From Rheinheimera aquimaris (lineage in GTDB: Bacteria > Pseudomonadota > Gammaproteobacteria > Enterobacterales > Alteromonadaceae): a DNA stretch of 64,000 bases. Both the position numbers and the translations under genes were made by a program. Shown here piece after piece: positions 28,535 to 38,200 of the stretch. Positions within the stretch are counted from its first letter, which is position 1. Each line of letters opens with the position of its first letter. The stretch is from NCBI RefSeq assembly GCF_020531985.1, contig NZ_JAJAVQ010000005.1, forward strand, positions 1 to 64,000, written 5' to 3'. A model generated the notes under the pieces. That model searched no databases. It saw only the letters and a list, made by a program, of their open reading frames with translations, and was not told the origin of the DNA.

Positions 28535-29458
28535 GTGGTTCAGGCTCCGCAGTTTAGCTGGCGCTTTTTGTTGCCGAATTATTGGTTGTTATGGCTTGGC
28601 GCAGCGTTGCTTTATCTCATCAGTTGGCTGCCTTATAGCGTGCTGATGACTTTAGGAGCGGGCTTTGGCCGCTTGCTATACAAAGTACTGAAATCACGCC
28701 GCAAAGTAGCGCAGCGTAATATTGAGCTGTGTTTTCCTGATATGCCTGCTGCCGAGCAAACCGCTCTGGTAAAACGCAACTTTGAAGAAACCGGCCGGGC
28801 GCTGTTTGATACGGTAATTGGCTGGTGGTGGCCCACCTGGCGGATCAGGAAACTGGCTCATTTTAAAGGCTATCAGCATATTGAACAGGCACTGGCTGCA
28901 GGCAAAGGTGTATTACTGCTGGCACCGCATGTTCTGCACCTGGAGGGCGTGTGCCGTGCTTTTGGTCTGACTCACCCCAGCGTCGGCTTTTACCGGCCGC
29001 ACAACAACCCACTACTGGACTATCTGACCTACCATGGCCGTAGTAAAAGCAATAAATATATGATTGGTAAGCGTGACGTGAAAGGGCTTATCCGCGCACT
29101 GAACCAGCAGGAAGTGTGCTTTTACCTGCCCGATCAGGATTACGGCCGCAATAAAGCTGAATTTGTACCATTTTTTGCCGTAAAAGATACCGCAACTACT
29201 ACCGGTACCTTATTATTTGCAAACGCTGCCAATTGTGATGTGATACCGGTTATCACTAGGCGCTTGCCAGGCAGCCAAGGCTACGAAATTGAAGTTCAAC
29301 CCAAACTTGCACCTTTTCCGACCGGCGATGTGAAAGCCGACGTCACCCGGGTGAATCAATGGGTAGAGCAAGTTGTGTTGCGGGCGCCGGAGCAATATAT
29401 GTGGCTTCACCGCCGTTTTAAAACCAGGCCCGATGAAAATGCGCCGTCTTTGTATTAA
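28535..29458 (+). CDS. lpxL: lauroyl (late) acyltransferase of lipid A, LpxL family
   Basis: A 307-residue inner-membrane enzyme adding the secondary acyl chain to Kdo2-lipid IVA. The N-terminal helix is YWLLWLGAALLYLISWLPY. The catalytic pair H132 and E137 in HVLHLE sits at the same numbers as in E. coli LpxL. The YRPHNNPLLD and PDQDYG blocks and the C-terminal APEQYMWLHRRFKTRP are all present. The start is GTG with a GAGG site. LpxP or LpxM specificity cannot be excluded. A small gene follows after 13 nt. Confidence 0.92.
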   Translation: MVQAPQFSWRFLLPNYWLLWLGAALLYLISWLPYSVLMTLGAGFGRLLYKVLKSRRKVAQRNIELCFPDMPAAEQTALVKRNFEETGRALFDTVIGWWWPTWRIRKLAHFKGYQHIEQALAAGKGVLLLAPHVLHLEGVCRAFGLTHPSVGFYRPHNNPLLDYLTYHGRSKSNKYMIGKRDVKGLIRALNQQEVCFYLPDQDYGRNKAEFVPFFAVKDTATTTGTLLFANAANCDVIPVITRRLPGSQGYEIEVQPKLAPFPTGDVKADVTRVNQWVEQVVLRAPEQYMWLHRRFKTRPDENAPSLY

Positions 29459-29471
29459 AGGAGTCTGATAA

Positions 29472-30059
29472 ATGTGGTTCTGGGTCCGTAACCTGAGTTT
29501 ATTGGTCATTTTGGGGGCCTTTGCCTATGCCATTTTCACCAAGCCGGATTTTCTGATCCGTAAAGATTCTGCCAACATCGCAGCTGAGGGTTTCAGTGAT
29601 TTTTACTCAAAAATCCGCGGCTCTATTGCCGACGGTGCAAAAGAGTTGTCAAAGTTCAAGATCTCGCTGCCTGACACCAGTGATCGTTTAACCCAGCAGC
29701 TGCAGCAACGCGCTAATGTCGTGGTGCCGGGTGAAGCAAACTGGCGCGGCCAGGTAACTGACCGCCGGTTTCGTGAAGGCGATACGATAAAAACCAAACT
29801 GACCGAGTATTCTCAGGCAGAAGGCATAGCCCTGTTCTGGACCTTACCGCGCGACTATGTGGTAAAGCAGTATTTTCAAACCGACACAACGCTGATTGAG
29901 ACGATCTATGAAGTTGCAGTGGCGATAGCACCGGATTTTGAATCACCGGTAGTGGCGTATTACTGTCCGCGTGAACGGGCGGCAGTAATCACTGACAAAG
30001 CCAATGACCATCTGCAAAAGAACTGTATGACGGCTGATACTCAGCCGAAACAGCAATAG
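29472..30059 (+). CDS. uncharacterised membrane-anchored periplasmic protein downstream of lpxL
   Basis: 195 residues, not a family I can name with certainty. An N-terminal membrane anchor (about 5-25) is followed by a polar helical segment. A C-terminal domain of about 70 residues beginning EGDTIKTKLTEYSQAEGIALFW is reminiscent of the TcpQ/STN-type fold (GD-x-L...W..DY). That resemblance is tentative. ATG at 29472 follows AAGGAG. The 13-nt gap to lpxL implies co-transcription and an envelope role. Confidence 0.7.
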   Translation: MWFWVRNLSLLVILGAFAYAIFTKPDFLIRKDSANIAAEGFSDFYSKIRGSIADGAKELSKFKISLPDTSDRLTQQLQQRANVVVPGEANWRGQVTDRRFREGDTIKTKLTEYSQAEGIALFWTLPRDYVVKQYFQTDTTLIETIYEVAVAIAPDFESPVVAYYCPRERAAVITDKANDHLQKNCMTADTQPKQQ

Positions 30060-30065
30060 TGACTG

Positions 30066-32885
30066 TTACATTGCTGCTGTTACGTCAAACAGTTGTCGCC
30101 ACACTTGTTCTACCTGCCATTTAGCCTGTTGCAGCCGATCATCGGGTGGCAAGGTCGCCGGCGCCAGCGTCTGGCGGTGCCCGGCGCCACGTAACAGCTG
30201 ATAGGTCTGCTGCAACTGAATACTTTGCTCAGAGCTGAGTAAGCCTGCTGCGGCGGCAGCTTCAAGAATACGGATATTGTCGCTGTACTGGTACAGGCTG
30301 GCATGTTCGGCGCTATAGGCCAGCACCAGATACTGGCTGATAAATTCCAGATCAACAATACCACCAACGCTGTGTTTGGGATCGTCAGCCATACCGCTAT
30401 GATGCTGGCGCAGTTTATCACGCATCGTCGTGACATCCTGGCGTAAGCTGCCAAGTACACGGGGCTGACTTAAAATCTGCTGACGGATACGGAGAAAATG
30501 CTGCTGCAGGTCCATGCTGCCATATATCGCCCTCGCCCGCACTAACGCCTGATGTTCCCAGGTCCAGGCTTCCTGTTGCAGGTACTGGCCATAAGTTTCA
30601 ATATGGATTGCCAATAACCCCGAGTTACCGGATGGCCTTAGTCTGGTATCGATATCGTACAATACGCCACTGTTGGTGCGGGTGGTACAAAGATGCAGTA
30701 CCCGCTGCACCAGTTTCAGATAGAACTGCTTAGAATCTATGGCCTTATCGCCGGAGGTTGCCTCCTGGCTGTCACAGTTATGCACAAACACCAGGTCCAG
30801 ATCAGAGCCATAACCCAGTTCCAACCCACCAAGCTTGCCATAAGCAATTACCGCAACACCTTTGTTATCATTACTGGCGCCGGCTGGTAAGCCATAACGC
30901 TCGGTCATTTGCTGCCAGGCCAGCTCTACTACCTGCGCTACTATGGCTTCAGCCAACCAGGTTAAATGGTCGCTAACTTTCATCAACGGCAACACACCGC
31001 TGATATCCGCCGCCGCTATACGTAGTTGCTGCGCCTGTTTGTACTGGCGCAGTGTCTCCATTAACAGTTCCAAATCATCTGACGGTACCCGCAGCATTTG
31101 CTGGCGCAGACGGTCGCGATAATCAGCAGCCGTTGACACCTGATACAACTGCGCCGGGTCGATTAGCTCATCCAGTAGCATCGGATAACGCGCCAGATGC
31201 TCGGCCAGCCAGCCGCTTTGATTACACAGCAATACCAGCTGTTGCAAGGCCGCAGCGTTTTCAAACAGCAGCTCCAGATAAGCGGTACGGGTGACGATTT
31301 GGCGAAACACCCCCAATACCCGACTCAGCACACTGGGCAACGCCTGCTGTTGTTGCAACATATGTAACAACAGCGGAATAAGCTTGGCCAGAAAATCGCG
31401 GCCACGCGGGCCAACACTGCGTTTTTGGCAATCTTGTTTGAATTGCTGCAGCTGGTCAATTAGCTCGGTAGCCTGCTCCAGGCTAAGCCAGTCAAGCTGC
31501 GCAGCAAGCTCAGATGATGCCTGCTCACTGTCCCAAATCAGTTTACCCAGCGTGATTTCCTGTTGGTCCGGCTCTTCACCGTTATCAATCACCAATTTGA
31601 ATTGCTGGTGCACCCGGGCCATAGCGGCATCCACCTGTTGTTGTAACTGCTGCCAGTTGTCAAAGCCTACCGATGCCAACAGCTGCGCCTTTGACAAATC
31701 ATCCTGCGGCAATGTCTGAGTCTGCTTGTCGTCTATGCCTTGTAAAGCCTGCTCAATGCGGCGCAGTAGTAAATAGTCCTGCCGCAGTTCACTGACCTGC
31801 TCTGCCGTCAGAATGTTTTCGTCCGCCATTACCTGCAGTGCTTTGAGCAGTGATGGCTGCTGCATGGCGGGAATGCGCCCACCGCGGATCAGTTGCAATG
31901 TCTGCACAATAAATTCAACTTCGCGGATGCCGCCGATGCCAAGTTTAATATTGTCGCGCCGGTTCAGACGGCGATTCTCCTGCTCAATCTGCTGTTTCAT
32001 CCGCCGCAATGATTCAATGGCAGAGAAATCAATATAGCGCCGGTAAATAAAGGGCCGTAGCAGTTTAGTCAGCTCTGCGCTGTGAACGCCGTCGGGGTTT
32101 AGTACCCGCGCTTTTAGCATGGCGTAACGCTCCCACTCCCGGCCTTGTTCCTGATAATAGTCTTCCATTGCGGCAAAACTCAGCACCAGGGGGCCACTAT
32201 CACCAAAAGGGCGCAGCCGCATATCGACGCGGTACACAAAGCCATCGGCGGTAACCTGATGCAATGCCGCGATCAGCTTCTGGCCGAGTTTGGTAAAAAA
32301 CTGCTGATGCTCACAGCTTCGGCGTCCGCCCTGGGTTTCGCCGTTGCCCGGATAGGTAAAAATCAAGTCGATGTCCGAAGAGAAATTCAGCTCACCACCA
32401 CCGAGCTTCCCCATACCCAGAATAAGCAGTGGCATTGGCTTTCCCTGGTTGTCCAGCGGCATGCCCCACTGTGCTGACATCTGCTGATAGGTCCATTGAT
32501 AGGCCGCATTGATGGTCAGATCTGCTACTTGTGACACCTGCAGCAGGCTCTCCGTAATATCCTGCAGCTGCAAAATATCTGCCGCCAGGATGCGACACAA
32601 TTGAGCATTGCGGTACTGACGTAGCTTTGTAAAAGCAGCCGGCTCGTCAAGGGCATCCAGCTGTGGCGGTATATTGTTGTTAAGCTGCAACGCCGCAATA
32701 AGCGCCGGGCTGTCGCTAAACTCTGCCAGCAGTTGAGGTTGTTGTAACAAAGTGCGGGCAATAAAGTTGCTGCCGCTGAATAATACTGCCAGTTGCCGCT
32801 GCGCGGCTTCACTGACAGCAGTTAAGTCAAACCGGCTGAGTACCTGCTTTAGATAACTGGAAAGTGCAGCACTTTGCTCGCTCAT
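30066..32885 (-). CDS. glnE: bifunctional glutamine synthetase adenylyltransferase/removase GlnE
   Basis: About 939 residues that attach and remove AMP on glutamine synthetase in response to PII. Two nucleotidyltransferase domains are visible. The N-terminal removase has GGGELNFSSDIDLIF, and the C-terminal transferase has GGLELGYGSDLDLVF. Each is followed by a helical GlnD-PII domain. An ATG at 32885 with a GGGAG site at 6-7 nt is preferred. An upstream ATG at 32906 would overlap ygiF by 8 nt. The ygiF-glnE order is as in E. coli. Confidence 0.95.
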   Translation of the reverse strand: MSEQSAALSSYLKQVLSRFDLTAVSEAAQRQLAVLFSGSNFIARTLLQQPQLLAEFSDSPALIAALQLNNNIPPQLDALDEPAAFTKLRQYRNAQLCRILAADILQLQDITESLLQVSQVADLTINAAYQWTYQQMSAQWGMPLDNQGKPMPLLILGMGKLGGGELNFSSDIDLIFTYPGNGETQGGRRSCEHQQFFTKLGQKLIAALHQVTADGFVYRVDMRLRPFGDSGPLVLSFAAMEDYYQEQGREWERYAMLKARVLNPDGVHSAELTKLLRPFIYRRYIDFSAIESLRRMKQQIEQENRRLNRRDNIKLGIGGIREVEFIVQTLQLIRGGRIPAMQQPSLLKALQVMADENILTAEQVSELRQDYLLLRRIEQALQGIDDKQTQTLPQDDLSKAQLLASVGFDNWQQLQQQVDAAMARVHQQFKLVIDNGEEPDQQEITLGKLIWDSEQASSELAAQLDWLSLEQATELIDQLQQFKQDCQKRSVGPRGRDFLAKLIPLLLHMLQQQQALPSVLSRVLGVFRQIVTRTAYLELLFENAAALQQLVLLCNQSGWLAEHLARYPMLLDELIDPAQLYQVSTAADYRDRLRQQMLRVPSDDLELLMETLRQYKQAQQLRIAAADISGVLPLMKVSDHLTWLAEAIVAQVVELAWQQMTERYGLPAGASNDNKGVAVIAYGKLGGLELGYGSDLDLVFVHNCDSQEATSGDKAIDSKQFYLKLVQRVLHLCTTRTNSGVLYDIDTRLRPSGNSGLLAIHIETYGQYLQQEAWTWEHQALVRARAIYGSMDLQQHFLRIRQQILSQPRVLGSLRQDVTTMRDKLRQHHSGMADDPKHSVGGIVDLEFISQYLVLAYSAEHASLYQYSDNIRILEAAAAAGLLSSEQSIQLQQTYQLLRGAGHRQTLAPATLPPDDRLQQAKWQVEQVWRQLFDVTAAM

Positions 32886-32898
32886 TAGGGACTCCCGC

Positions 32899-33801
32899 TC
32901 AGGCATGTTGATACAGATACTGCGACAGGCTCAGCAGTAATAAGTTGTACTCCTGCAACGCAAATACCGGTTGGTTGGCTGCAAGTTGTTGCGCCAAAGC
33001 TGATGCGGTAACACTAAGCTGTTGCAGTTGCCCAAGCTTCCTGGTCGCAGATGCGATAGCACCCAGGGTCTTTGCCGCAATGCCGAGCGCCAGCGGATCC
33101 CGTTGTTGCAAATAGCAGGCCTCGGCTTGCTGCAGCGCTTTGACCTGCGCCAGTAAAGAATCGCCAATGTCTGTGGGTAATTTTAGCCTAGTATCAAACG
33201 CCAGCTGATAACCCCGTGCAGCCTTACTTAACCAACCGGTTTGCAGCGGTAGTAGCTGAATAAGCTGGCTTGCCAGAACAAAAAGCTGCTGCGGATCGCC
33301 CGTCAGTAATTCAAGCTCCAGCTCAGCAATCGGCTGCGTTTTACCTTTCGCAACCACCTGCCCCTGATCGTAAACCAGATCGACTTCTGTGCCATCAGCA
33401 CACCGCAACTGCCAGCTGCTCCTGTTAAAGTCAGTACGGAACAGCTCAGTAAGTTCTGCCTGCAGCTTGCCAACATCGGCATTTTCCGGCCAGATATGGC
33501 TTGGAAACGACACCAACTGTGGTATTACCGACGCGCAAGGCTCGTTATACTCCGGCCGCATCTGCATAGCACCATGCTGGGTGCCTGCCAGTTTAATGGT
33601 TTGCTCATAGTGCCCTTTCTTTAGACGGCTACGCAGCCCCATGTCATGCTGGCGAAACCAGTTTGTGCTGGTATCAAAATAAGCGTTCAGCAGATCTGCC
33701 TGCTCATAGTGGCTAATTTGGCCCAGTTGCGTCAGGCTGGCCTGTAATTGCGGTAAATATGCCGGAGCCAGTAAAAACTTCAGCTCAAGTTCAGTACTCA
33801 T
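32899..33801 (-). CDS. ygiF: CYTH-domain inorganic triphosphatase with short CHAD-like tail (YgiF family)
   Basis: 300 residues. The CYTH tunnel domain is signed by the N-terminal ExExK motif (ELELK, residues 4-8) and charged strands such as GLRSRLKKG, EQTIKLAGT and AELELELLTG. It hydrolyses tripolyphosphate in E. coli. The E. coli protein is about 433 residues with a full C-terminal CHAD domain. Here only about 95 helical residues follow the CYTH part, so the CHAD domain is truncated or lost. It is adjacent to and upstream of glnE, and divergent from ygiM. Confidence 0.88.
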   Translation of the reverse strand: MSTELELKFLLAPAYLPQLQASLTQLGQISHYEQADLLNAYFDTSTNWFRQHDMGLRSRLKKGHYEQTIKLAGTQHGAMQMRPEYNEPCASVIPQLVSFPSHIWPENADVGKLQAELTELFRTDFNRSSWQLRCADGTEVDLVYDQGQVVAKGKTQPIAELELELLTGDPQQLFVLASQLIQLLPLQTGWLSKAARGYQLAFDTRLKLPTDIGDSLLAQVKALQQAEACYLQQRDPLALGIAAKTLGAIASATRKLGQLQQLSVTASALAQQLAANQPVFALQEYNLLLLSLSQYLYQHA

Positions 33802-33934
33802 CTGCTACTCTGTCTGCTATGGTGTGTCCGGCACAGGCCGCCACCGTTTTAAACCTTGTCAATTGCCGCGCAACTCCCTATCATCCAAGGTGTTGGCTGC
33901 AAAGCTGTTTTATAAAAATAAGCTCAGGATACCT

Positions 33935-34540
33935 ATGTTCAGATTAATTAAAAGCTCCCTGCTGGTATTATTTTCAGCATGTTGGTTAGCCTATTGCGGT
34001 TCAGCCGCCGCCCAGACAGAAAGCAAGCCAGCCTTTATCAGCGACGCCTTATTTGTTTACCTGCATTCAGGCCCAAGTAATCAGTACCGGATTGTCGGTA
34101 CTATTAACGCCGGCCAAAGTGTCACTTATCTTGGGGAAGATGCCGAGACCGGCTATGCGCAAATTCAGTATGAAGATAACAAAACCGGTTGGTTGCCAAA
34201 AGAGCATGTCACCTTTAGCCCGGGTTTGGTTTCACAACTGGAGCAGTTAAAAGCCGAGTATGCCGATCACAATGAGAAAATTATGGCACTGGAGCAGCAG
34301 CGTGATGAGTTAAACAGCCAGTTGAATCAGGCTGTGGCGGAACGTCAGACGGCGCAGGAACAACTGGAGCAAGCAAACCGGGCCTATGAGCAGCTAACAG
34401 TACAGCTAGAAAACACCCAAAGCTCGATCTGGGAAAAACCCATGGTACTGGGTTCTCTGATTTTACTGGCTGGCCTGCTGTTTGGCCTTATTTTACCGCT
34501 GATCCTGCCGAAAAAACGTAATAACGAACGCTGGATGTAA
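33935..34540 (+). CDS. ygiM: SH3-domain protein, YgiM/TIGR04211 family
   Basis: About 201 residues with a signal peptide (residues 1-26, ending near AAAQ). A bacterial SH3 domain follows (about 35-95, with VYLHSGPSNQYRIVGTINAG). Then come a Glu/Gln-rich coiled coil (about 100-165), a C-terminal membrane helix and a basic tail. The SH3b domain probably binds cell-wall material. ATG at 33935 follows TCAGGA; the frame extends further upstream but without the signal peptide. It is divergent from ygiF as in E. coli. Confidence 0.88.
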   Translation: MFRLIKSSLLVLFSACWLAYCGSAAAQTESKPAFISDALFVYLHSGPSNQYRIVGTINAGQSVTYLGEDAETGYAQIQYEDNKTGWLPKEHVTFSPGLVSQLEQLKAEYADHNEKIMALEQQRDELNSQLNQAVAERQTAQEQLEQANRAYEQLTVQLENTQSSIWEKPMVLGSLILLAGLLFGLILPLILPKKRNNERWM

Positions 34541-34564
34541 CAACTGCAACGCCGGTTTTAATGA

Positions 34565-35071
34565 TCAGCCCGCTGCCGGCGGGCTGTCTGCCGGTTTCAG
34601 TGGCAAGCCGCGGTCATTCTTCACCTGCTCTATCACTACATAAGTATGTGTTTGCGCCACGCCCGGCAAATCGACTATCAGCGCCAGTATGTCGCGGTAA
34701 GCATCCATATTAGGCAGCCGCAGTTTCAACAGGTAATCAAAACCGCCCGCCACCATGTGACATTCAGCCACCTGAGGGATCTGCACTACCGCATCGCGAA
34801 ACTTATCAAATACCTCGCTGGTGGTTCTGTCCAGCGTAACCTGAATAAAGGCAGCAGTACCAAAGCCAAGCTTAGCCGCGTTTAGCCGCGCGCCAAAGCC
34901 GTCGATATAGCCTTCTTTTTCCAGCCGCTTAACCCTGTCGATACAAGGGCTGGCGCTTAAATTAACCTTTTTTGCCAGATCAACATTGGCAATGCGGCCG
35001 TCGCGCTGCAGCGTGTCCAGAATACTGATATCAATCCGGTCCAGCGCTTTACTTTTTACAGGTGTATTCAT
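34565..35071 (-). CDS. Lrp/AsnC-family regulator, probably of putA (PutR-like)
   Basis: 168 residues with an N-terminal winged helix-turn-helix (LDRIDISILDTLQRDGRIANVDLAKKVNLSASPC, about 10-43). A RAM effector domain follows, with AECHMVAGGFDYLLKLRLPNMDAYR. It is divergent from putA, the arrangement of known PutR/Lrp regulators that activate proline catabolism. A perfect palindrome and a CAG-N8-CTG site lie in the intervening DNA. It could also be a general Lrp paralogue. A proline-rich tail (KPADSPPAAG) extends beyond the usual C-terminus. Confidence 0.85.
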   Translation of the reverse strand: MNTPVKSKALDRIDISILDTLQRDGRIANVDLAKKVNLSASPCIDRVKRLEKEGYIDGFGARLNAAKLGFGTAAFIQVTLDRTTSEVFDKFRDAVVQIPQVAECHMVAGGFDYLLKLRLPNMDAYRDILALIVDLPGVAQTHTYVVIEQVKNDRGLPLKPADSPPAAG

Positions 35072-35073
35072 AT

Positions 35074-35112
35074 CAGTAATTTTTCTGGTTTATGTTAATT
35101 CTGCCAGAATTA
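35074..35112. promoter_or_regulatory. putative Lrp/PutR operator pair
   Basis: A 17-bp perfect palindrome, TAATTCTG-C-CAGAATTA, at 35096-35112. A second dyad CAG-N8-CTG (35074-35087) starts three bases upstream of the regulator's ATG. CAG...CTG ends with an AT-rich centre fit the Lrp-family site. It is likely autoregulation and control of putA, whose ATG is about 90 bases further on. Confidence 0.6.
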
Positions 35113-35203
35113 TATAGGGTTAAACGGCAAAAATAACCACCCTATGCTGCAGACTTTTCACTAAAATGCCGCATTCTCAAATCTTGTCAGGAAGCTATCT
35201 GCC

Positions 35204-38200
35204 ATGCTGTATAACGGTTCCCTGGTTGCCACTCAACCGCTGCGTCAAACTATTCGTGATTTCTATCGTGCCGATGAAGATAAGGTATTGGATTACCTGC
35301 TACCGCTGGCCGATATTGGTGTTAATGCCCGCAGCCGGGCCTGGGAGCGTGCGCGCCAGCTAGTACTGACGATCCGTCAGGCGCAGGTAGGTAAAGGTGG
35401 TGTAGATGCGCTGCTAAATGAATTCTCGCTGTCAACCGAAGAAGGCCTGGTGCTGATGTGTCTGGCCGAGGCCCTGCTTAGGGTACCTGATAAAACCACT
35501 GCCGACCGCCTGATCCGCGACAAGTTATCACAGGGCGACTGGAGCTCTCACCTGGGTAACAGTAGCTCGATTTTCGTTAATGCTTCGGCCTGGGGTTTAT
35601 TGTTAACCGGTAAGCTGGTGAACTACTCTGATGAACAAAAGAAACAACAGTTTGGTCTGTTAAAACGTACCTGTGGCCGCTTGGGCGAACCCGTGATCCG
35701 CCAGGCAGTGCGCTATGCGATGCAAATTATGGGCGCGCAGTTTGTTATGGGCACCACTATCGGCGCCGCACTGGAGCGCGCCGCTGACATGGAAGCCAAA
35801 GGCTTTCGTTACTCTTATGACATGTTGGGCGAAGGCGCCCGCACGATGGCCGATGCAGAGCGTTACTTTGACAGTTATATGCGCGCTATCGATACCATAG
35901 GTAAAGCCGCGAATGGCCGCGGCCCGTTTAACAGCCCGGGCATCTCGGTGAAACTATCTGCCATTCATCCACGCTATGAATTTAGCCACCGTGACCGTGT
36001 TATCGACGAGCTTATTCCGAAAGTCAAACAGCTGGCGTTAGCAGCCAAAGCCTACGATATCGGTTTTACCATTGATGCCGAAGAAGCCGACCGGCTGGAT
36101 ATTTCACTGGATATTATTGAAGCTGTGTTCAGCGATCCGGCACTGGATGGCTGGGAAGGCTTTGGCCTGGCCGTGCAGGCTTATCAGAAACGCGGCATTC
36201 ATGTTATTGAATGGCTGCGCGATTTAACGGTTAAAGTAGGCCGTAAAATGATGGTGCGTCTGGTAAAAGGTGCTTACTGGGATACCGAAATCAAGCTGAG
36301 CCAGCTTGAGGGTTTCAGTGACTTCCCGGTATTCAGCCGTAAGCCGTCAACCGATGTGTCGTATCAGGCCTGTGCGAAGAAAATGCTTAGCTACCGCGAC
36401 AGTATTTACCCGCAATTTGCTACGCACAATGCTTACACCGTTGCCACCATTATGGAAATGACCAAAGACTACACCGGCTTTGAGTTCCAGCGCCTGCACG
36501 GTATGGGCGATGCGCTGTACGATGAAATTGTAATAAAAGACAAGATCCCATGCCGCATTTATGCGCCGGTGGGAGAGCATTCTGATCTGTTAGCGTATCT
36601 GGTACGCCGGTTACTGGAAAATGGCGCCAACAGTTCATTCGTAAATAACATTGTCGATGAAACTATTCCGGTTGAATCACTACTGAGTGACCCGGTTGAA
36701 ACGGTACGCGGCTGGACGAAGAAGCGCAACCGCCAGATCCCGCTGCCGGCAGATCTTTATGGCAGCGAGCGTAAAAATTCTAACGGCCTGGATTTAACCG
36801 ATATAGACCAGTTGGAGCCAGTAAAAGCAGCAATGACACAATGGTTTGACAGCGTTAAAGACATTGCTGTGCAGCCGGATGCCGTACCGGTAACCAACCC
36901 AGCTAATCTGGATGAAATGATTGGTTATCTGCAATATGCCGATAAAGACAAGATGCAGCAGATCCTGGCCAATGCCGATGCCGCTTTTGCCAGTTGGTCA
37001 GCAACGGATGTCGCCGAGCGTGCTGCATTACTGCGCCGCATTGGTGATGCACTGGAAACGCACCGTAACGAGCTACTGGCACTGTGTGTAAAAGAAGCCG
37101 GTAAAACGTTGGGCGACAGCGTAGCTGAAGTGCGCGAAGCGATAGATTTCTGCCGCTACTATGCTGCCCGTGCTGAAGAATTGCTTGCACAGCCACAACA
37201 GGCCCGTGGCGTGTTTTTATGTATCAGCCCGTGGAACTTCCCGCTGGCCATTTTCTTAGGCCAGGTAGCCGCTGCAATTCTCGCCGGTAACACCGTGGTA
37301 GCCAAACCGGCAGAGCAAACCAGTTTAATTGCCATCCGTACTGTTGAAATTATGCGTCAGTGCGGCATGCCAGAGCATGTCGTGCAATTAGTTATCGCAC
37401 CGGGCCGTCAGGTCGGCGAGCATATCGTGCCAGACAGCCGTATTCAGGGTGTGATGTTTACCGGCTCAACCGAAACCGGCTGCTGGATTGCACGTAAACT
37501 GGCAGAACGCGGCGGTGAGCCGGTGCCGCTAATTGCTGAAACCGGCGGCCAGAACTGTATGATTGTCGACTCTACTGCCCTGCCTGAGCAGGTGGTAGAC
37601 GATGTGATTTCATCAGGCTTCCAAAGTGCCGGCCAGCGCTGCTCTGCACTGCGCGTATTGTTCCTGCAGGAAGACGTGGCAGATAAAATTATTACCATGT
37701 TAAAAGGCGCCATGGCTCAGTTGCATGTCGGCGATCCTCAGTGGCTCAGTACAGACTTGGGCCCGGTGATTGACGCCAAAGCCCACGAGCGCTTAAGCAG
37801 CCATGTGCAGTATCTGAGTGATAAAGCGACCTTACATTATGAATGCAAGATCCCAGCAGGTGACCGGCATTATTTCTTTGCACCACGCCTGTACGAGATT
37901 GCTGATTTAACCGTGCTGGAACGGGAAGTGTTCGGCCCTGTGGTACATATCATCCGCTTTAAAGCAGATGATCTGGATAATATTATCAATCAGATCAATG
38001 CCACAGGCTATGGCCTGACAATGGGCGTACACAGCCGGATCGAACAGTTTACCCGCCGTATAGCCCGCGATATTAAAGCCGGCAATATCTACGTTAACCG
38101 TAATATGATCGGTGCTGTCGTTGGCGTGCAGCCATTTGGTGGCCGCGGTTTATCAGGCACCGGTCCTAAAGCAGGTGGCCCACTGTATCTGACACGGTTA

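Noticed and set aside
34566..34586. GC-rich hairpin at the end of the Lrp gene as a terminator for ygiM
   Set aside because: It lies within the coding end of the Lrp gene and has no T-tract in either direction.
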